In this document: piece after piece, positions 45,454-55,308 of the stretch
Numbering within the stretch: position 1 is the first letter of the stretch
Layout of the letters: every line of letters begins with the position of its first letter
Source: DASUAS01 sp963720765
GTDB lineage: Bacteria; Actinomycetota; Acidimicrobiia; IMCC26256; DASPTH01
Reading direction: 5' to 3'
Length of the DNA: 64,000 nt
Assembly (NCBI GenBank): GCA_963720765.1
Contig: CAVRGS010000006.1
Location: 34,803-98,802 of the forward strand
Program-made: the position numbers and the translations under genes
Notes under the pieces: model-generated
What the model was told of the DNA's origin: nothing
Database searches by the model: none
Seen by the model: only the letters and a program-made list of their open reading frames with translations

Positions 45454-48400
45454 ATGGCGAGCGCGCTGATCGGACGGCGGGCCGAGCTCTCCTGGCTGCG
45501 CGCCCGCGTCGACCTCGCGCTGGGCGGGTTCGCGCACCTCGTCATCGTCGAAGGCGAGTCGGGAATCGGCAAGACGCGCCTCGCCCACGAGGCACTCGAA
45601 CACGCGCGCCGACGCCGGGCCGCGGTGCAGCGCGGTCGCTGCTACGACAGCCTCGACCTCCCCTACCTGCCCCTGCGCGACTCGCTGTTCACCGCGGTGA
45701 CGGAATCGCTGACCGCGCTCGGCGACCGCGCCGCCGACATCGCCGTCGTCGAACGGGCCCGGACCGACCTCGGCGAACCGCTCGCCGACAACTCCCCCGA
45801 GGTCATCCAGCGCGAGCGCACCCGCCAGCTGTTCGCGCTCGCCGACCTCGTGCTCGAGCACGTGCGCACCTCGCCGACGGTGGTGTTCGTCGACGACATC
45901 GACTGGGCCGACTCCGCCACCGTCGACCTCCTCCGTCACCTCCTCTTCCGGGTCGACGACGAACAGGTGCCACTGCTCGTGCTGGCGACCTCGCGCGCCG
46001 ACCCGTCGGCCCGCGCCGCCGACGGCGTGGCCCGCCTCCGCTCGGAACCGCGCACCGCGGTGGTGCACCTCAACCCTCTGACCTCCCTCGAGACCACCGA
46101 GCTCCTCCGCCAGCGCGAGCCCTCGGCGCCGCTCGACCGTGCCCGCGACCTCGCCGCCGCGAGTGGAGGCAACCCGCTCCTGGTGGAGGCGCTGGCGCGC
46201 GACGGCCGCGGCAGCGCCGGGTTCGGTCCGGTGGCCACGCACCCGATCGTCGCCGCCATCACCAGCACCCTCGACGCTCTCTCGCCCGACGCCGCGCGCG
46301 TGGTGCTCACCGTCGCGGTCCTCGGCCCCGACGCCGAGCATCGCAGGGTCCTCGCCATCAGCAGCGCGCACGACGCTGCGATCAGCGAAGCGATCGACGC
46401 CGGTGTGCTGATGGAGGACGGCACCCGCATCGTGTTCCGTCACCCCGTGTACGCGCACACCGTGTACGACCGCGCGCCGTCGAGCACACGACGCGAGCTG
46501 CACCGCGAGGTCGCGGCGGTCCTGCTGGATCCGCACGCGGTCGCGCACCACCTCGTCGCCGGCGACGCGGTGCACGACCCGGACGCGTTGGAGCGCGTGC
46601 GCGCCGCGGCCAACGACGCGCTGGCCCGCGGTGAGTGGAGCGAAGCGGCGCGCTACTACGAGGCCGCGCTCGGCGCACCCGCAGGCGCCCGAGGAACAGG
46701 CCGAGCTCCACCGCCGGGCCGGCCTCAGCCGGCGCGGCAACCTGCAGCTGGCGCCGGCCGTCGCCCACTTCGAGGCCGCGCTCGAGCTGCTGGGCGACGA
46801 CGCCGACGCCGAGACCCGCATCGAGCTCCACCTCTGGCGCATCCGCTGCGCGATCGGCACGCACGAGCTGCTCGACGTCGTGCGCGACCGCGGTCCGCTG
46901 GAGGCGCTCGTCGACGAGGTGGAAGCCGACTCGCCGGAGCTGGCGGCGGAGGCGTTGGTGGAGCTGTCGCAGTCGTACTGGGTGGAGTGGCGCATGAAGC
47001 AGGCCACGCAGTGCGCCGAGCGGGCGATGACGATCGCCGCCGCCAACGACGACCACTCTGCGTACGCCCGCGCCACCACCACCATCACCGTCCCGCAGTG
47101 GGCGCGCTACGACCTGCACGGATCGTTGGCGACGTTGGAGGACGGTGTCGCGCACGCGCGCGCCGGGCACGACGACTCGCTGCTGGCCGGCGGTCCGGTG
47201 TTCCGTGCGCCACTGGTGCTCGCATGGCTCGGGCGCTTCGCCGAGGCCGAACCGCGCGCGCTCGAGTGCATCGACATCGCCGAGCGCACGCAGTACCCGC
47301 TCGAGCTCGGTCTGCCGCTCGCCGCGCTCACACAGCTCGCGGTCGCACGCGGTCGGTACGACGATGCCGAGCAGTACGCGCACCGCGCGCTCCTGCTGCA
47401 GCGGCTCTCCGGCTACCACTGGGCCGCCGGGCTGTTCCTGCCCCCGCTGGCGTGCGCCTACGTGGCGCGTGGCCAGTACGAGCAGGCGCACGCGGCGCTC
47501 GCCACCTGGGCCGAGACCGCCGACGCGATGGAGCAGGCGAGCGTCGACCTCTTCTCCCGCTGGGTCACCGCCTGCGAGCGGCACCTCGCGGTGCTCGGCG
47601 CACCCCTCCCCGGGTTGCCGCTGCACCCGATGGTGGGTGGCGACGCGTGGGCGGTCCTCGCGGTGGAGCTCGCCCAGCGCGAGGGCGCGACCGGCGACCT
47701 CCGCGCCGCGCACGATCTGCTCGCGGAGACCGAGGCACTGGGGGGCGTGCTGATCGGCGGCACCGCGTCGCTGGCCGCGCGTCACCTCGGCGTCGCCAAG
47801 GACCTGCTCGGCGACGAGGACGGTGCGATCGCCACGCTGTCGCGGGCCATCACCCTGGCGGAGTCGCTCGGCGCGGTGCCCGAGCTGGCGCGGGCCGCGC
47901 ACCGATCTCGCGGTGATCCGGCTGCGGCGCGGTGAGCAACGCGAGGGCTTCGCCCTGCTCGACGCCGCGCTGCGCACGTTCCGCGAGCTCGACCTGGAGT
48001 CCGACGCGGCGCGCGCCGAGCAGCTCAGCGGCACCGCGCCCGAGCGGGCGGTCGAGCCGATCGCGCCCGACGCGTCGTCGATCATCCTCTTCACCGACGT
48101 CGTCGACTCCACCCGTCTCACCGAGGAGCTCGGCGCCGCGCACTACCGCGCCCGCGCCCGCCAGGCCGAGCGGGCGATCACCGGCGCGATCACCGCCCAT
48201 GGCGGCACCATCGTCACCGGCATCAGCCTGGGCGACGGGTTCATCGGGCTGTTCCCCACCGTCGGGCAGGCCATCGCGGCGGCGCGCCGCTGCACGACCG
48301 ACGTGCCGCCCACCGGCCTGCACCTGCACGTCGGCGTGCACCAGGGCGAGCTCATCGTCGACGGTGACCGCATCTACGGCCCGGCGGTGAACCTGGCGGC

Positions 48401-48596
48401 GCGGGTGTGCGCGTTGAGCGGCCCCGACGAGATCCTGGTGTCGGAGCCGATCCGTGCCGCGCTCGACGACTCGCTGACCGGACGCGACGACCTGCACGTG
48501 GTCGACCGCGGCGAGCACGCGCTCAAGGGCATCGCCGCCGCGCAACGTGTGTACGCGGTGGTCGCGGCAGTCGATGCCGAGCCGTCACTGGCGTAA
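45454..48596 (+). CDS. AAA ATPase-TPR protein with C-terminal class III adenylate cyclase domain, split by two +1 indels
   Basis: Repaired near 46683 and 47901 this is about 1046 aa. The N-terminal ATPase has LIGRRAELSWLRARVDLAL, P-loop EGESGIGKTRLAHEALEHA and Walker B VVFVDDIDWADSATVDLL. A long TPR-like helical region spans about 390-850. The C-terminal cyclase domain has SSIILFTDVVDSTRLTEELG, with the first metal Asp, GFIGLFPTVGQAIAAARRC, HVGVHQGELIVDGDRIYGPA and VNLAARVCAL. In related proteins the cyclase is usually N-terminal, so this order is reversed. A ligand-sensing cyclic-nucleotide enzyme is likely. Confidence 0.85.
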
Positions 48597-48599
48597 GGT
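48594..48599 (+). promoter_or_regulatory. Leaderless-type -10 box (TAAGGT)
   Basis: TAAGGT overlaps the TAA stop of the cyclase gene and lies 8 nt before the ATG at 48608. Confidence 0.45.
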
Positions 48600-48607
48600 C
48601 GCGACCC

Positions 48608-49279
48608 ATGGGAAGCATGCCGAATTGGTTCGCCAAGACCAAGGAGATGGCGGCGTTCGACCGCTACTTCAGCACCCGTGACGTCAGCGACAAGGAGCTG
48701 CTCGACCGGTACCTGCGCGCGCTGGCCCGCATGCAGGGAACGGACTTCTACAGCCGCGCCGACGCACTGCAGACGCAGTGGGCGCTGCGGCCGAACCCCG
48801 CCCGCATGATGCGCATGTCGCTCGACGAGCACTTCCGCGGCGACTGGATCCACCACCAGTACCCCGACGACCCGGTGAAGTACGGCGACCGGGGCGGGCG
48901 GTTCTGGCCGCAGGTCGCGTCGCACGACGTCATCGACCGGCTGCGGGCAGGAGTGGTGTTCGCGATCCACAAGGCGATGGGCGACACCGAGCTGGTCAAC
49001 CTCGGCCTGCCCGAGGAGTACCGCGACCGGTTGTGGAAGGCCGAGCGCGACAACGACATCGACGTCGACGACGGGATCCGCGGGATCGCGCTGTCGTGGA
49101 ACTGCGTCGCGCCGGCCGGTGACGACTACTTCGAGGTGGAGGCGTTGCGGGGCCCGACGGTGGTCGAGTTCGCGATCGCCACTCCGCGCCCGTACGGGCA
49201 CGGTTCGGTGATGGCGCTGGCCGACGACGTGCGCACCGGGCGCCTCGCGTTCGCGCCACCCGACAGCTCCGAGTCGTAG
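48608..49279 (+). CDS. Hypothetical protein downstream of the cyclase
   Basis: A 223-aa soluble protein without recognised family. Segments include FAKTKEMAAFDRYFSTRDVS, SLDEHFRGDWIHHQYPDDPV and GIALSWNCVAPAGDDYFEVE. No signal, membrane or metal motif. It is supported by codon bias and by the TAAGGT box. A possible effector or substrate of the cyclase pathway by position only. Confidence 0.7.
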   Translation: MGSMPNWFAKTKEMAAFDRYFSTRDVSDKELLDRYLRALARMQGTDFYSRADALQTQWALRPNPARMMRMSLDEHFRGDWIHHQYPDDPVKYGDRGGRFWPQVASHDVIDRLRAGVVFAIHKAMGDTELVNLGLPEEYRDRLWKAERDNDIDVDDGIRGIALSWNCVAPAGDDYFEVEALRGPTVVEFAIATPRPYGHGSVMALADDVRTGRLAFAPPDSSES

Positions 49280-49363
49280 CGTCGCGCACGCCCGTCGACG
49301 ATCACGGCACTGCCCGTTCACCGGGACGACGCGCCGGCGGATCAGTCGACGCGGCCGTCTGAG

Positions 49364-50189
49364 CTACGCGACATCGGCGATCACAGCGGCGACGGCGGCG
49401 GGTTCCTCCACCTGCGGCAGTCCACTGTCGAGCTCGACCACGCGCGCACCTGCAGCACGCCACCGGCCGGCCTCGGCCTGGTCGACGAACTGCTGCGCGC
49501 GCGCCCAGATCACCGTGGGGTGCACCGCGTCGACCTCGTCGGACGAGAGGTCGACGGCCAGACGACCGAACACGAACGCCAGTTGGAGGTGCTTGGCGTT
49601 CGGGAGCCGTCCGGCGCGACGCGTCTCGACCAGTTCGTCGTCGTCGAGCACCGACGGGTCGCGGTAGGTCTTGTGGGTCTGGAACCAGCGCACGGACGGC
49701 GCCGACGTCGAGCGCGTCGACCAGGAGATCACCGGCCGGGGTGTGGCGGGCCACCGAGTACAGCGCGCTGACCGCGCGGTTCGGCTCCTGTTCACGCCGC
49801 GCGCCGAGCCCCGTCGGCGTGATGAGGGTGAGCGCGCGCACCGGCGCACCCGCGGCGACCGACCGCAGTGCGTACGCACCCGTCAACGAGCTCGCGACCA
49901 CGTGGGCGCCGGCGCCGGCATCGAGGATCAGCGCGTCGACGGCACCCTGCACGACGGCACGCGTGTACTCGAGGTCGGGGCGGTCGCTCTCGCCACTGCC
50001 GAGCAGATCGGGCACCCGCACGCGGAAGCGGTCGGAGAGGTGCGGGATCAGCGCACGCCACTCGTACGAGTGGGCGCCGGCGTAGATGCCGTGCAACAGC
50101 ACGACCAGGGGCGCGTCGGCGGGTCCGGTCTCGTGCCACCTCATCACGAACGGTCCGTACGCAGTCGTTCCTCCGGTGTCCGTGGTCAT
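49364..50189 (-). CDS. Alpha/beta-hydrolase, split by one +1 indel
   Basis: Repaired near 49690 this is 274 aa: LVVLLHGIYAGAHSYEWRAL (oxyanion HG), VRVPDLLGSGESDRPDLEYT, the nucleophile region HVVASSLTGAYALRSVAAGA (Ser in SSLTG, atypical G-x-S-x-G), PTGLGARRE and a C-terminal AVHPTVIWARAQQFVD with LDSGLPQVEEP. The substrate is unknown. ATG at 50189; TACAAC 6 nt upstream may be a weak leaderless -10. Confidence 0.8.
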
Positions 50190-50268
50190 GGACCAGTTGT
50201 ACCCGCCGTGACCCGGGAGAAGAGCGGCGAGCGGGACGCTTCGACCCGCAGGCGAGTAGACAGGCGTG

Positions 50269-50841
50269 ATGACCACACTGCCCACCACGTACCGGGAGAT
50301 CGATGCGAACCCGATCGAGATGGAGCAGGCGCAGCAGGAGTGGGCGCGGGCGGCCCGGCCCGAGCTCGAGCGGATCGCCACGTCCTACGGCGAGGTCATC
50401 CGGACGGCCGAGCTCGCCGACGCCGTCCAGGCGAGCACCGGGATCCGGACCCGCAAGCTGACCCACCACTGGATCGGCGCCGTGCTCCTGCTCGTGGGCG
50501 AGGACTGTCACGCGCGTGGCGAGCCGCTGCTCTCGGCGTTGTGCGTCCAGAAGGACGGCGCGATCGGCGATGGCTACGGCGTGGCGCTGGTGAAGATCCG
50601 CGGCGGTGCACCGCCCGCCGACCTCGAGCTCGAAGCGGCCGAGGAACGCCTGCGGTGCTACGAGAACTTCGGTGCGGTGATGCCGGCCGGCGGCGGTCGC
50701 CCCCAGATGACCCGCGAGGTGACGGCGCGGCGGCGCAAGGCAGCCAAGGTGGCGAAGGAAGACGCGCCGAAAGCGACGTGCCCGAAGTGCAACATCGTGC
50801 TGCCCGCCATGGGCAGCCACTGCTACTACTGCGACGGCTGA
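50269..50841 (+). CDS. Hypothetical protein with C-terminal zinc ribbon
   Basis: A 190-aa protein. The N-terminal 140 residues are alpha/beta with RTRKLTHHWIGAVLLLVGED and LLSALCVQKDGAIGDGYGVA. A basic linker (RRRKAAKVAKEDAPKAT) leads to a zinc ribbon CPKCNIVLPAMGSHCYYCDG. Family not recognised; the ribbon suggests nucleic-acid or protein binding. TAGACA 6 nt before the ATG may be a weak -10. A GTG one codon upstream is also possible. Confidence 0.7.
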   Translation: MTTLPTTYREIDANPIEMEQAQQEWARAARPELERIATSYGEVIRTAELADAVQASTGIRTRKLTHHWIGAVLLLVGEDCHARGEPLLSALCVQKDGAIGDGYGVALVKIRGGAPPADLELEAAEERLRCYENFGAVMPAGGGRPQMTREVTARRRKAAKVAKEDAPKATCPKCNIVLPAMGSHCYYCDG

Positions 50842-50957
50842 GCGTCGTCGGGGTCGGGGTGGATTCGCCCGGCGTGCCCGAGTCGTGCCGCTGTCGATGC
50901 GCCGACTCCCCGATCGTCGTGGGGGCATGACCAGGAATCCGACCCGATCCGGAATGA

Positions 50958-50973
50958 TTCGACGAACGTCGAA
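50958..50973. promoter_or_regulatory. Inverted repeat upstream of the MFS-ArsR genes
   Basis: TTCGAC-GAAC-GTCGAA: perfect 6-bp arms with a 4-nt spacer, 15 nt before the MFS start codon. A candidate operator for the ArsR-family regulator encoded downstream. No SD is obvious for the MFS gene. Confidence 0.45.
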
Positions 50974-50988
50974 CGTTGGGGACATTCG

Positions 50989-52678
50989 ATGAGCATCGAA
51001 CAAGGCACCGTCCAGGACTCCGGCATCCCGCAGGACGTCCTCCCGGGCGAGACGCCCTTCGAGCAAGAGCTGGACCGCCAGCAGACCGCCGACGAGCGGG
51101 AGTACGAGCGCCGTTGGTGGACGCTCGGCGTGCTGTGCATCAGCCTCGTGATGATCGTGATGGCCAACGCCAGCCTCAACGTGGCGTTGCCCACGCTGGC
51201 CGAGAGCCTCCACACCGGCGCGAGCGGCCTGCAGTGGATCGTCGACGCCTACTCCCTGGTGTTCGCCGGCCTGCTCCTGACCGCCGGATCGCTCGGTGAC
51301 CGCTACGGACGACGGCTCGCGCTCAACGGCGGCCTCGTCGTGTTCGGCGCGGCGTCGCTGTTCGCGGCGTCGTCGAGCTCGGCGGGTGCGGTGATCGGCG
51401 CCCGCGCCGTGATGGGCGTCGGCGCGGCGTTCGTGATGCCGGCGACGCTGTCGATCCTGGCCCACGTGTTCCCGCCCAAGGAGCGGCCACGAGCGATCGC
51501 GATCTGGGCCGGCTTCGCCGGGGTCGGCGTCGCGATGGGCGGCGTCGTCAGTGGCGCGCTGCTCGAGAACTTCTGGTGGGGCTCGATCTTCCTGATCAAC
51601 GTGGCGGTCGTGGTGATCGCGCTGGTGGCGGGCTTCTTCCTCATCCCCAAGTCGCGCGAGAAGATCCACGCGCCGCTCGACCCGCTGGGTGCGCTGCTCT
51701 CGATCGTCGGGCTGGCCGCGCTGGTCTACGGGATCATCGAAGGTCCCGACAACGGCTGGGCGTCGACCCAGACGCTGGTGACGTTCGCGTTCGCGATCGC
51801 GGTGCTGGTCGGGTTCGTGCTCTGGGAGCTCAAGGCGAAGGAGCCGATGCTCGACCTGCGGTTCTTCAAGAACCCGCGGTTCACCGCGGCGACCACGGCG
51901 ATCACGCTCGTGTTCTTCGCCATGTTCGGTTCGTACTTCCTCTTCACCCAGTACCTGCAGTTCGTGCACGGCTACGACCCGCTGTCGGCGGGCATCCGGA
52001 TCCTGCCGTGGGCGCTCGCGTACCTCGTGTCGGCGACGCAGTCGGCGAAGATGGTCGAGAGGTTCGGTCAGCGCGCGGTCGTCGCGTCCGGATTGACGAT
52101 CGCCGGACTCGGCATCGCGCTCCTCGCGGTGACGAGCACGGTGACGTCGAGCTACTGGTGGTTCGCACTCGCGGTCGTGGTGCAGGCGTTCGGCATGGGT
52201 CTCACCACCGCGCCGTCGACCGGGGCGATCATGCGGTCGCTGCCGCTGCACAAGGCCGGCGTCGGTTCCGCGGTGAACGACACCACCCGTGAGCTCGGTG
52301 GTGCGCTGGGCGTGGCGGTGCTGGGCAGCCTGGTGTCGTCGCACTTCCGGTCGTCGATGCAGGGCGCGGTGAGCGGTCTGCCCGAGAAGGCGACGCACTC
52401 ACTGGCCGACGCGCTGCAGTCCGCCGCCGCGACCGGCGGCGCGAAGGGCGGCGCGATCGTGCACGCGGCGCAGACGTCGTTCGTCGACGCGTTCACGTCG
52501 ACGTTGTGGGTCGCCGCGGTGGTCGTGGTGGTCGCCTCCGGACTGGTCGCCTACCTGCTGCGTCCGAAGGCGACGGCCAAGGCCGACGCCATGGTCGAGG
52601 CCGAGGACGCCCGGGCCCAGCTGGCGATCGACACGGTGGCGGTCGAAGGGGTCGCGTCGAGCCGAAGGAGTGGCGTGA
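50989..52678 (+). CDS. MFS drug-efflux transporter (14-helix EmrB/QacA type), with a late +1 indel
   Basis: About 562 aa if one extra base near 52640 is removed. It has a cytoplasmic acidic N-terminus, then TLGVLCISLVMIVMANASLN, motif GSLGDRYGRRLALNGG, LQWIVDAYSLVFAGLLL, a total of about 14 helices, and SAVNDTTRELGGALGVAVLG. Proton-driven export of drugs or metabolites is expected. In the reading frame as sequenced no stop appears before 53718; in the +1 frame a TGA at 52676-52678 overlaps the ArsR ATG, which I take as the real end. Confidence 0.85.
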
Positions 52679-52987
52679 TGCACGCACGCAGGCGTCCTCG
52701 GAGGTCCGTCGGTCGACGAGCTCGACCTGGTCGAGGTGCTCCAGGCCCTCGGCGACCCGGTACGTCTGCAGATCGTGCTCTTCCTCGCCGAAGCGGACGG
52801 TGCGGTGGCGTGTCACGAGATCCCGGTGCCGGTGAGCAAGTCGACCGGGAGCCACCACCTCAAGGTGCTCAGGGAAGCCGGCGTGGTCGAGGCGAAGGTC
52901 GACGGCACCCGCAAGTACCACACCCTCCGTCGCGACGATCTCGACGCCCGCTTTCCCGGGCTGCTCGACAGCGTGCTGAGCTCCTAG
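52678..52987 (+). CDS. ArsR-family transcriptional repressor, split by one +1 indel
   Basis: About 102 aa when one base near 52691 is removed: MHAR..VDELDLVEVLQALG, DPVRLQIVLFLAEADGAVAC, the recognition helix KSTGSHHLKVLREAGVVEAK and a wing VDGTRKYHTLRRDDLDARFP. It overlaps the MFS gene (TGATG), with GAAGGAG 7 nt upstream, so it probably controls its own operon through the inverted repeat at 50958-50973. No CxC metal site is seen in the DNA-binding helix. Confidence 0.82.
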
Positions 52988-53220
52988 TCGTCGCCCTCGG
53001 CGCGGCGCGACACGCGCACGCGGTCGATGATCCGCCACTCGGTCCGGTCGTTCGACACCTTGGCGCACTCGGTGGCCGACGTCGGTGCTGCGCCCGTCGA
53101 GCGTGTCGACGAAGTCGTGCGCGCCTGCACCGACGGGGTCGTCGATGTGGGAGGCACATCTCGCGACGTACCGCTCCTGACGACTGTGGCCCAGTGACCG
53201 AGGACCGCACGTGCCAGCGG
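52984..53220 (-). pseudogene. Possible small reading frame with one indel, uncertain
   Basis: Allowing one extra base near 53072, the minus strand encodes GHSRQERYVARCASHIDDPV, GAGAHDFVDTLDGRSTDVGH and ECAKVSNDRTEWRIIDRVRV, ending in RAEGDD and a stop. The joined peptide looks protein-like and polar, but no standard start codon is found; CTG overlapping the methyltransferase stop is the only candidate. Could be chance. No family recognised. Confidence 0.25.
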
Positions 53221-54120
53221 TCAGGACTTCTCGAAGACGATGCGGTAGTGCTCGAGCAGCTCACGCTCGAAGCAGACGCTGTTGGCGCTGACGCCCGACG
53301 TGAACGCGAGGCGGAAGTCGGCGCTGGTGGCCCAGCGCGGCGCGAGGCGCAGCTTGAGCAACGACTTCTGCAGGCTGCGCTCACCGAAGCGCTGGCGCCA
53401 CTGACGGATGGTCTCGAGGTAGTCGAGGCGCCCGCTCGTCGCCGACACCATGCGGAAGTGCGGTTCCGCGCACGTGACGACCTGGTCGAGCCCGAGCGGC
53501 AGCCAGGAGCCGGGGAACTGGTGGCCGAGCAGCGCGAGGTACCACGCGTCGGACTCGCGTGGTGCGTCGATGCTGACCTGCTCGAGCGGGATCATGTTCG
53601 GCCCGAACACCATGGTCTGGAGGTAGAAGCGGCCGTCGTCGGGCAGCACGTCCGCGACCCGGGCGAAGAGGTCGCGATAGATCGCCTCCTGCTGCCCGGC
53701 GAGGTACTCGTCGGGTGAGCAGAAGTGCTCGAAGGCGCCGAGGCTCGCCACCGCGTCGAACGGGCCGAAGGTCTCGGGGGTGAGCCGACGCGCGTCGAAG
53801 AGCTGCACGTCGAGACCGTGACGGCGACACGCGGCGAGCTGCGCCGACGACAGCGTGACGCCGACGCCGGTCGCGCCGCGGCGGCGCACGAAGTCGAGCA
53901 GCGGGCCCCAGCCGCAACCGAGGTCGAGCACGCGCCGGCCGGGTCCGATCCCGATCTCCTCGGCGACGAACTCGTGCTTGCGTGCCTGGGCCTGCTCGAG
54001 GGTCAGGGAGAAGTCGCCGTCGTACTTGGCGCCGCTGAAGTCGGCGGTCTCACCCAGGCTGAGACGGAACATGCGATCGATCAGCGAGTAGGTGAACTCG
54101 AGATCCTTGCGATCAGCCAT
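53221..54120 (-). CDS. Cyclopropane-fatty-acid synthase-like SAM methyltransferase
   Basis: A 299-aa enzyme: DRMFRLSLGETADFSGAKYD (family N-terminus), SAM motif VLDLGCGWGPLLDFVRRRG, GVTLSSAQLAACRR, FDAVASLGAFEHFCSPDEYL and EQVSIDAPRESDAWYLALLG. It resembles CFA/mycolic-acid-type methyltransferases acting on lipid chains. ATG at 54120. Intact, unlike its neighbours. Divergent from the GYD-domain gene across 117 nt. Confidence 0.87.
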   Translation of the reverse strand: MADRKDLEFTYSLIDRMFRLSLGETADFSGAKYDGDFSLTLEQAQARKHEFVAEEIGIGPGRRVLDLGCGWGPLLDFVRRRGATGVGVTLSSAQLAACRRHGLDVQLFDARRLTPETFGPFDAVASLGAFEHFCSPDEYLAGQQEAIYRDLFARVADVLPDDGRFYLQTMVFGPNMIPLEQVSIDAPRESDAWYLALLGHQFPGSWLPLGLDQVVTCAEPHFRMVSATSGRLDYLETIRQWRQRFGERSLQKSLLKLRLAPRWATSADFRLAFTSGVSANSVCFERELLEHYRIVFEKS

Positions 54121-54237
54121 GCGCCCCGTAGCTTCGATCGTCGCCGCCGCGCCGTCAACGAGGACGCTCGGTTGACGGCGACGCCGACGTGTCCCAACAT
54201 CGGTGGTGGAATTTCGCTCGCAGCGTCAGGAGGGGTC

Positions 54238-54597
54238 ATGACCCGATACCTGATCCAGGCCGCCTACACCTCGGACTCGTGGGCAGCGCTCGTCCGCGAC
54301 CCGGAAGACCGCTCCGCCCCGGTCCGCGCGATGGTCGAGAAGGCGGGCGGTCGCGTGGAGGAGTTCTACCTGTCGTTCGGCGACTTCGACGTGGTGTGCA
54401 TCGTCGACCTTCCCGACAACACCTCCGCAGCCGCGGTGTCGATCGCGGCGTCGGCGGGTCGGGGGCTCAAGGCGATCACGACCACGCCGTTGCTCAGCGT
54501 GTCCGAAGGCATCGGTGCACTGCACCAGGCGCAGGCACTCGGCTACGAAGCACCCGGGTACGACGCAGAGATCCAGAGCCCCATGTACGCGGGGTGA
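54238..54597 (+). CDS. GYD-domain protein
   Basis: A 119-aa protein of the GYD family (ferredoxin-like fold): RYLIQAAYTSDSWAALVRDP, VEEFYLSFGDFDVVCIVDLP and GLKAITTTPLLSVSEGIGAL. Function of the family is unknown. ATG at 54238 with AGGAGGGG 2 nt upstream (short spacing). The first of two small alpha/beta-barrel-type genes. Confidence 0.88.
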   Translation: MTRYLIQAAYTSDSWAALVRDPEDRSAPVRAMVEKAGGRVEEFYLSFGDFDVVCIVDLPDNTSAAAVSIAASAGRGLKAITTTPLLSVSEGIGALHQAQALGYEAPGYDAEIQSPMYAG

Positions 54598-54664
54598 AGC
54601 TCCCGCTCGTCGCTCACGCGTGAGCACGGGCGCCAAACGGTTCGCCACACGGAGAGGGCTACGC

Positions 54665-54955
54665 ATGCGCATCATGTTGCACGTCGCAATGGACACCGAG
54701 AGGACCAACCAGATGGTCCGAGATGGGACGATGGGTGGTGTCCTCGAGCGGATCCTCGGGACGTTGCAGCCTGAAGCGGCCTACTTCCATGCCGCGGACG
54801 GTTGCCGCGCGTTCACGCTGGTCGTCGACGCGCCGGACGGTGCGACGCTTCCCAGTCTCGCCGAGCCGATGTGGCTCGAGCTCGGCGCCACGGTCGACGC
54901 CGTTCCGGTCATGAACGCCGAGGAGCTGGCCGAGGGCCTCTCCCGCCTCGGCTGA
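54665..54955 (+). CDS. Small dimeric alpha/beta-barrel-like protein (DUF3303-like)
   Basis: A 96-aa protein: MRIMLHVAMDTERTNQMVRD, GTLQPEAAYFHAADGCRAFT and PMWLELGATVDAVPVMNAEE. The size and pattern match DUF3303/muconolactone-isomerase-like folds, which often bind small ligands. GGAGAGGG lies 7 nt before the ATG. Probably co-transcribed with the GYD gene. Confidence 0.75.
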   Translation: MRIMLHVAMDTERTNQMVRDGTMGGVLERILGTLQPEAAYFHAADGCRAFTLVVDAPDGATLPSLAEPMWLELGATVDAVPVMNAEELAEGLSRLG

Positions 54956-55014
54956 CTCGCGCACCGCAGGGTCCACCGCGTGGTGGGGCCGTGCTCCGGT
55001 CACGACAAGCGGCA

Positions 55015-55103
55015 GCGCGTCGGACCGTTCGCGTCGGACCGTTCGCGTCGACCGGCCACGCGCGCCTCCTCGAACAGGTCGCGTTCGAACGGCTCCAGAT
55101 CTC
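55015..55103 (-). pseudogene. Fragment of a DUF222-HNH endonuclease gene
   Basis: On the minus strand this stretch encodes LEPFERDLFEEARVAGRRER then SDA, nearly the same as LEPFERELFEDARVAGRRER then SDA in the complete endonuclease at 60974-62143. Flanking sequence has no DUF222 or HNH similarity that I can see. A 15-bp piece (gtcggaccgttcgcg) is duplicated within it. It is a relic left by loss or partial duplication. Confidence 0.7.
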
Positions 55104-55308
55104 GAGGCGCGGTTCCCTGCCTGCTCGACGGCATGTCGCACCCGAACACGTCGCGCGCGATCGCGAGCCACCGGCCCCTCCGACGAGCGCGGCGCTCCAC
55201 CACTTGGCAAGCACCGGTCGGTCACGTACGGTGACCCGGTTCCGCACCGGCGGCGAGGGCGGAGGCGGGGACACCACGTTGCGCTCGCCACCATCCCTGG
55301 GAGCCGCC

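Noticed and set aside
53719..54120. Extending the MFS transporter to 53718
   Set aside because: Past 52680 the frame is Arg/Pro-rich and crosses the ArsR gene; the +1 frame stop at 52678 fits the operon.
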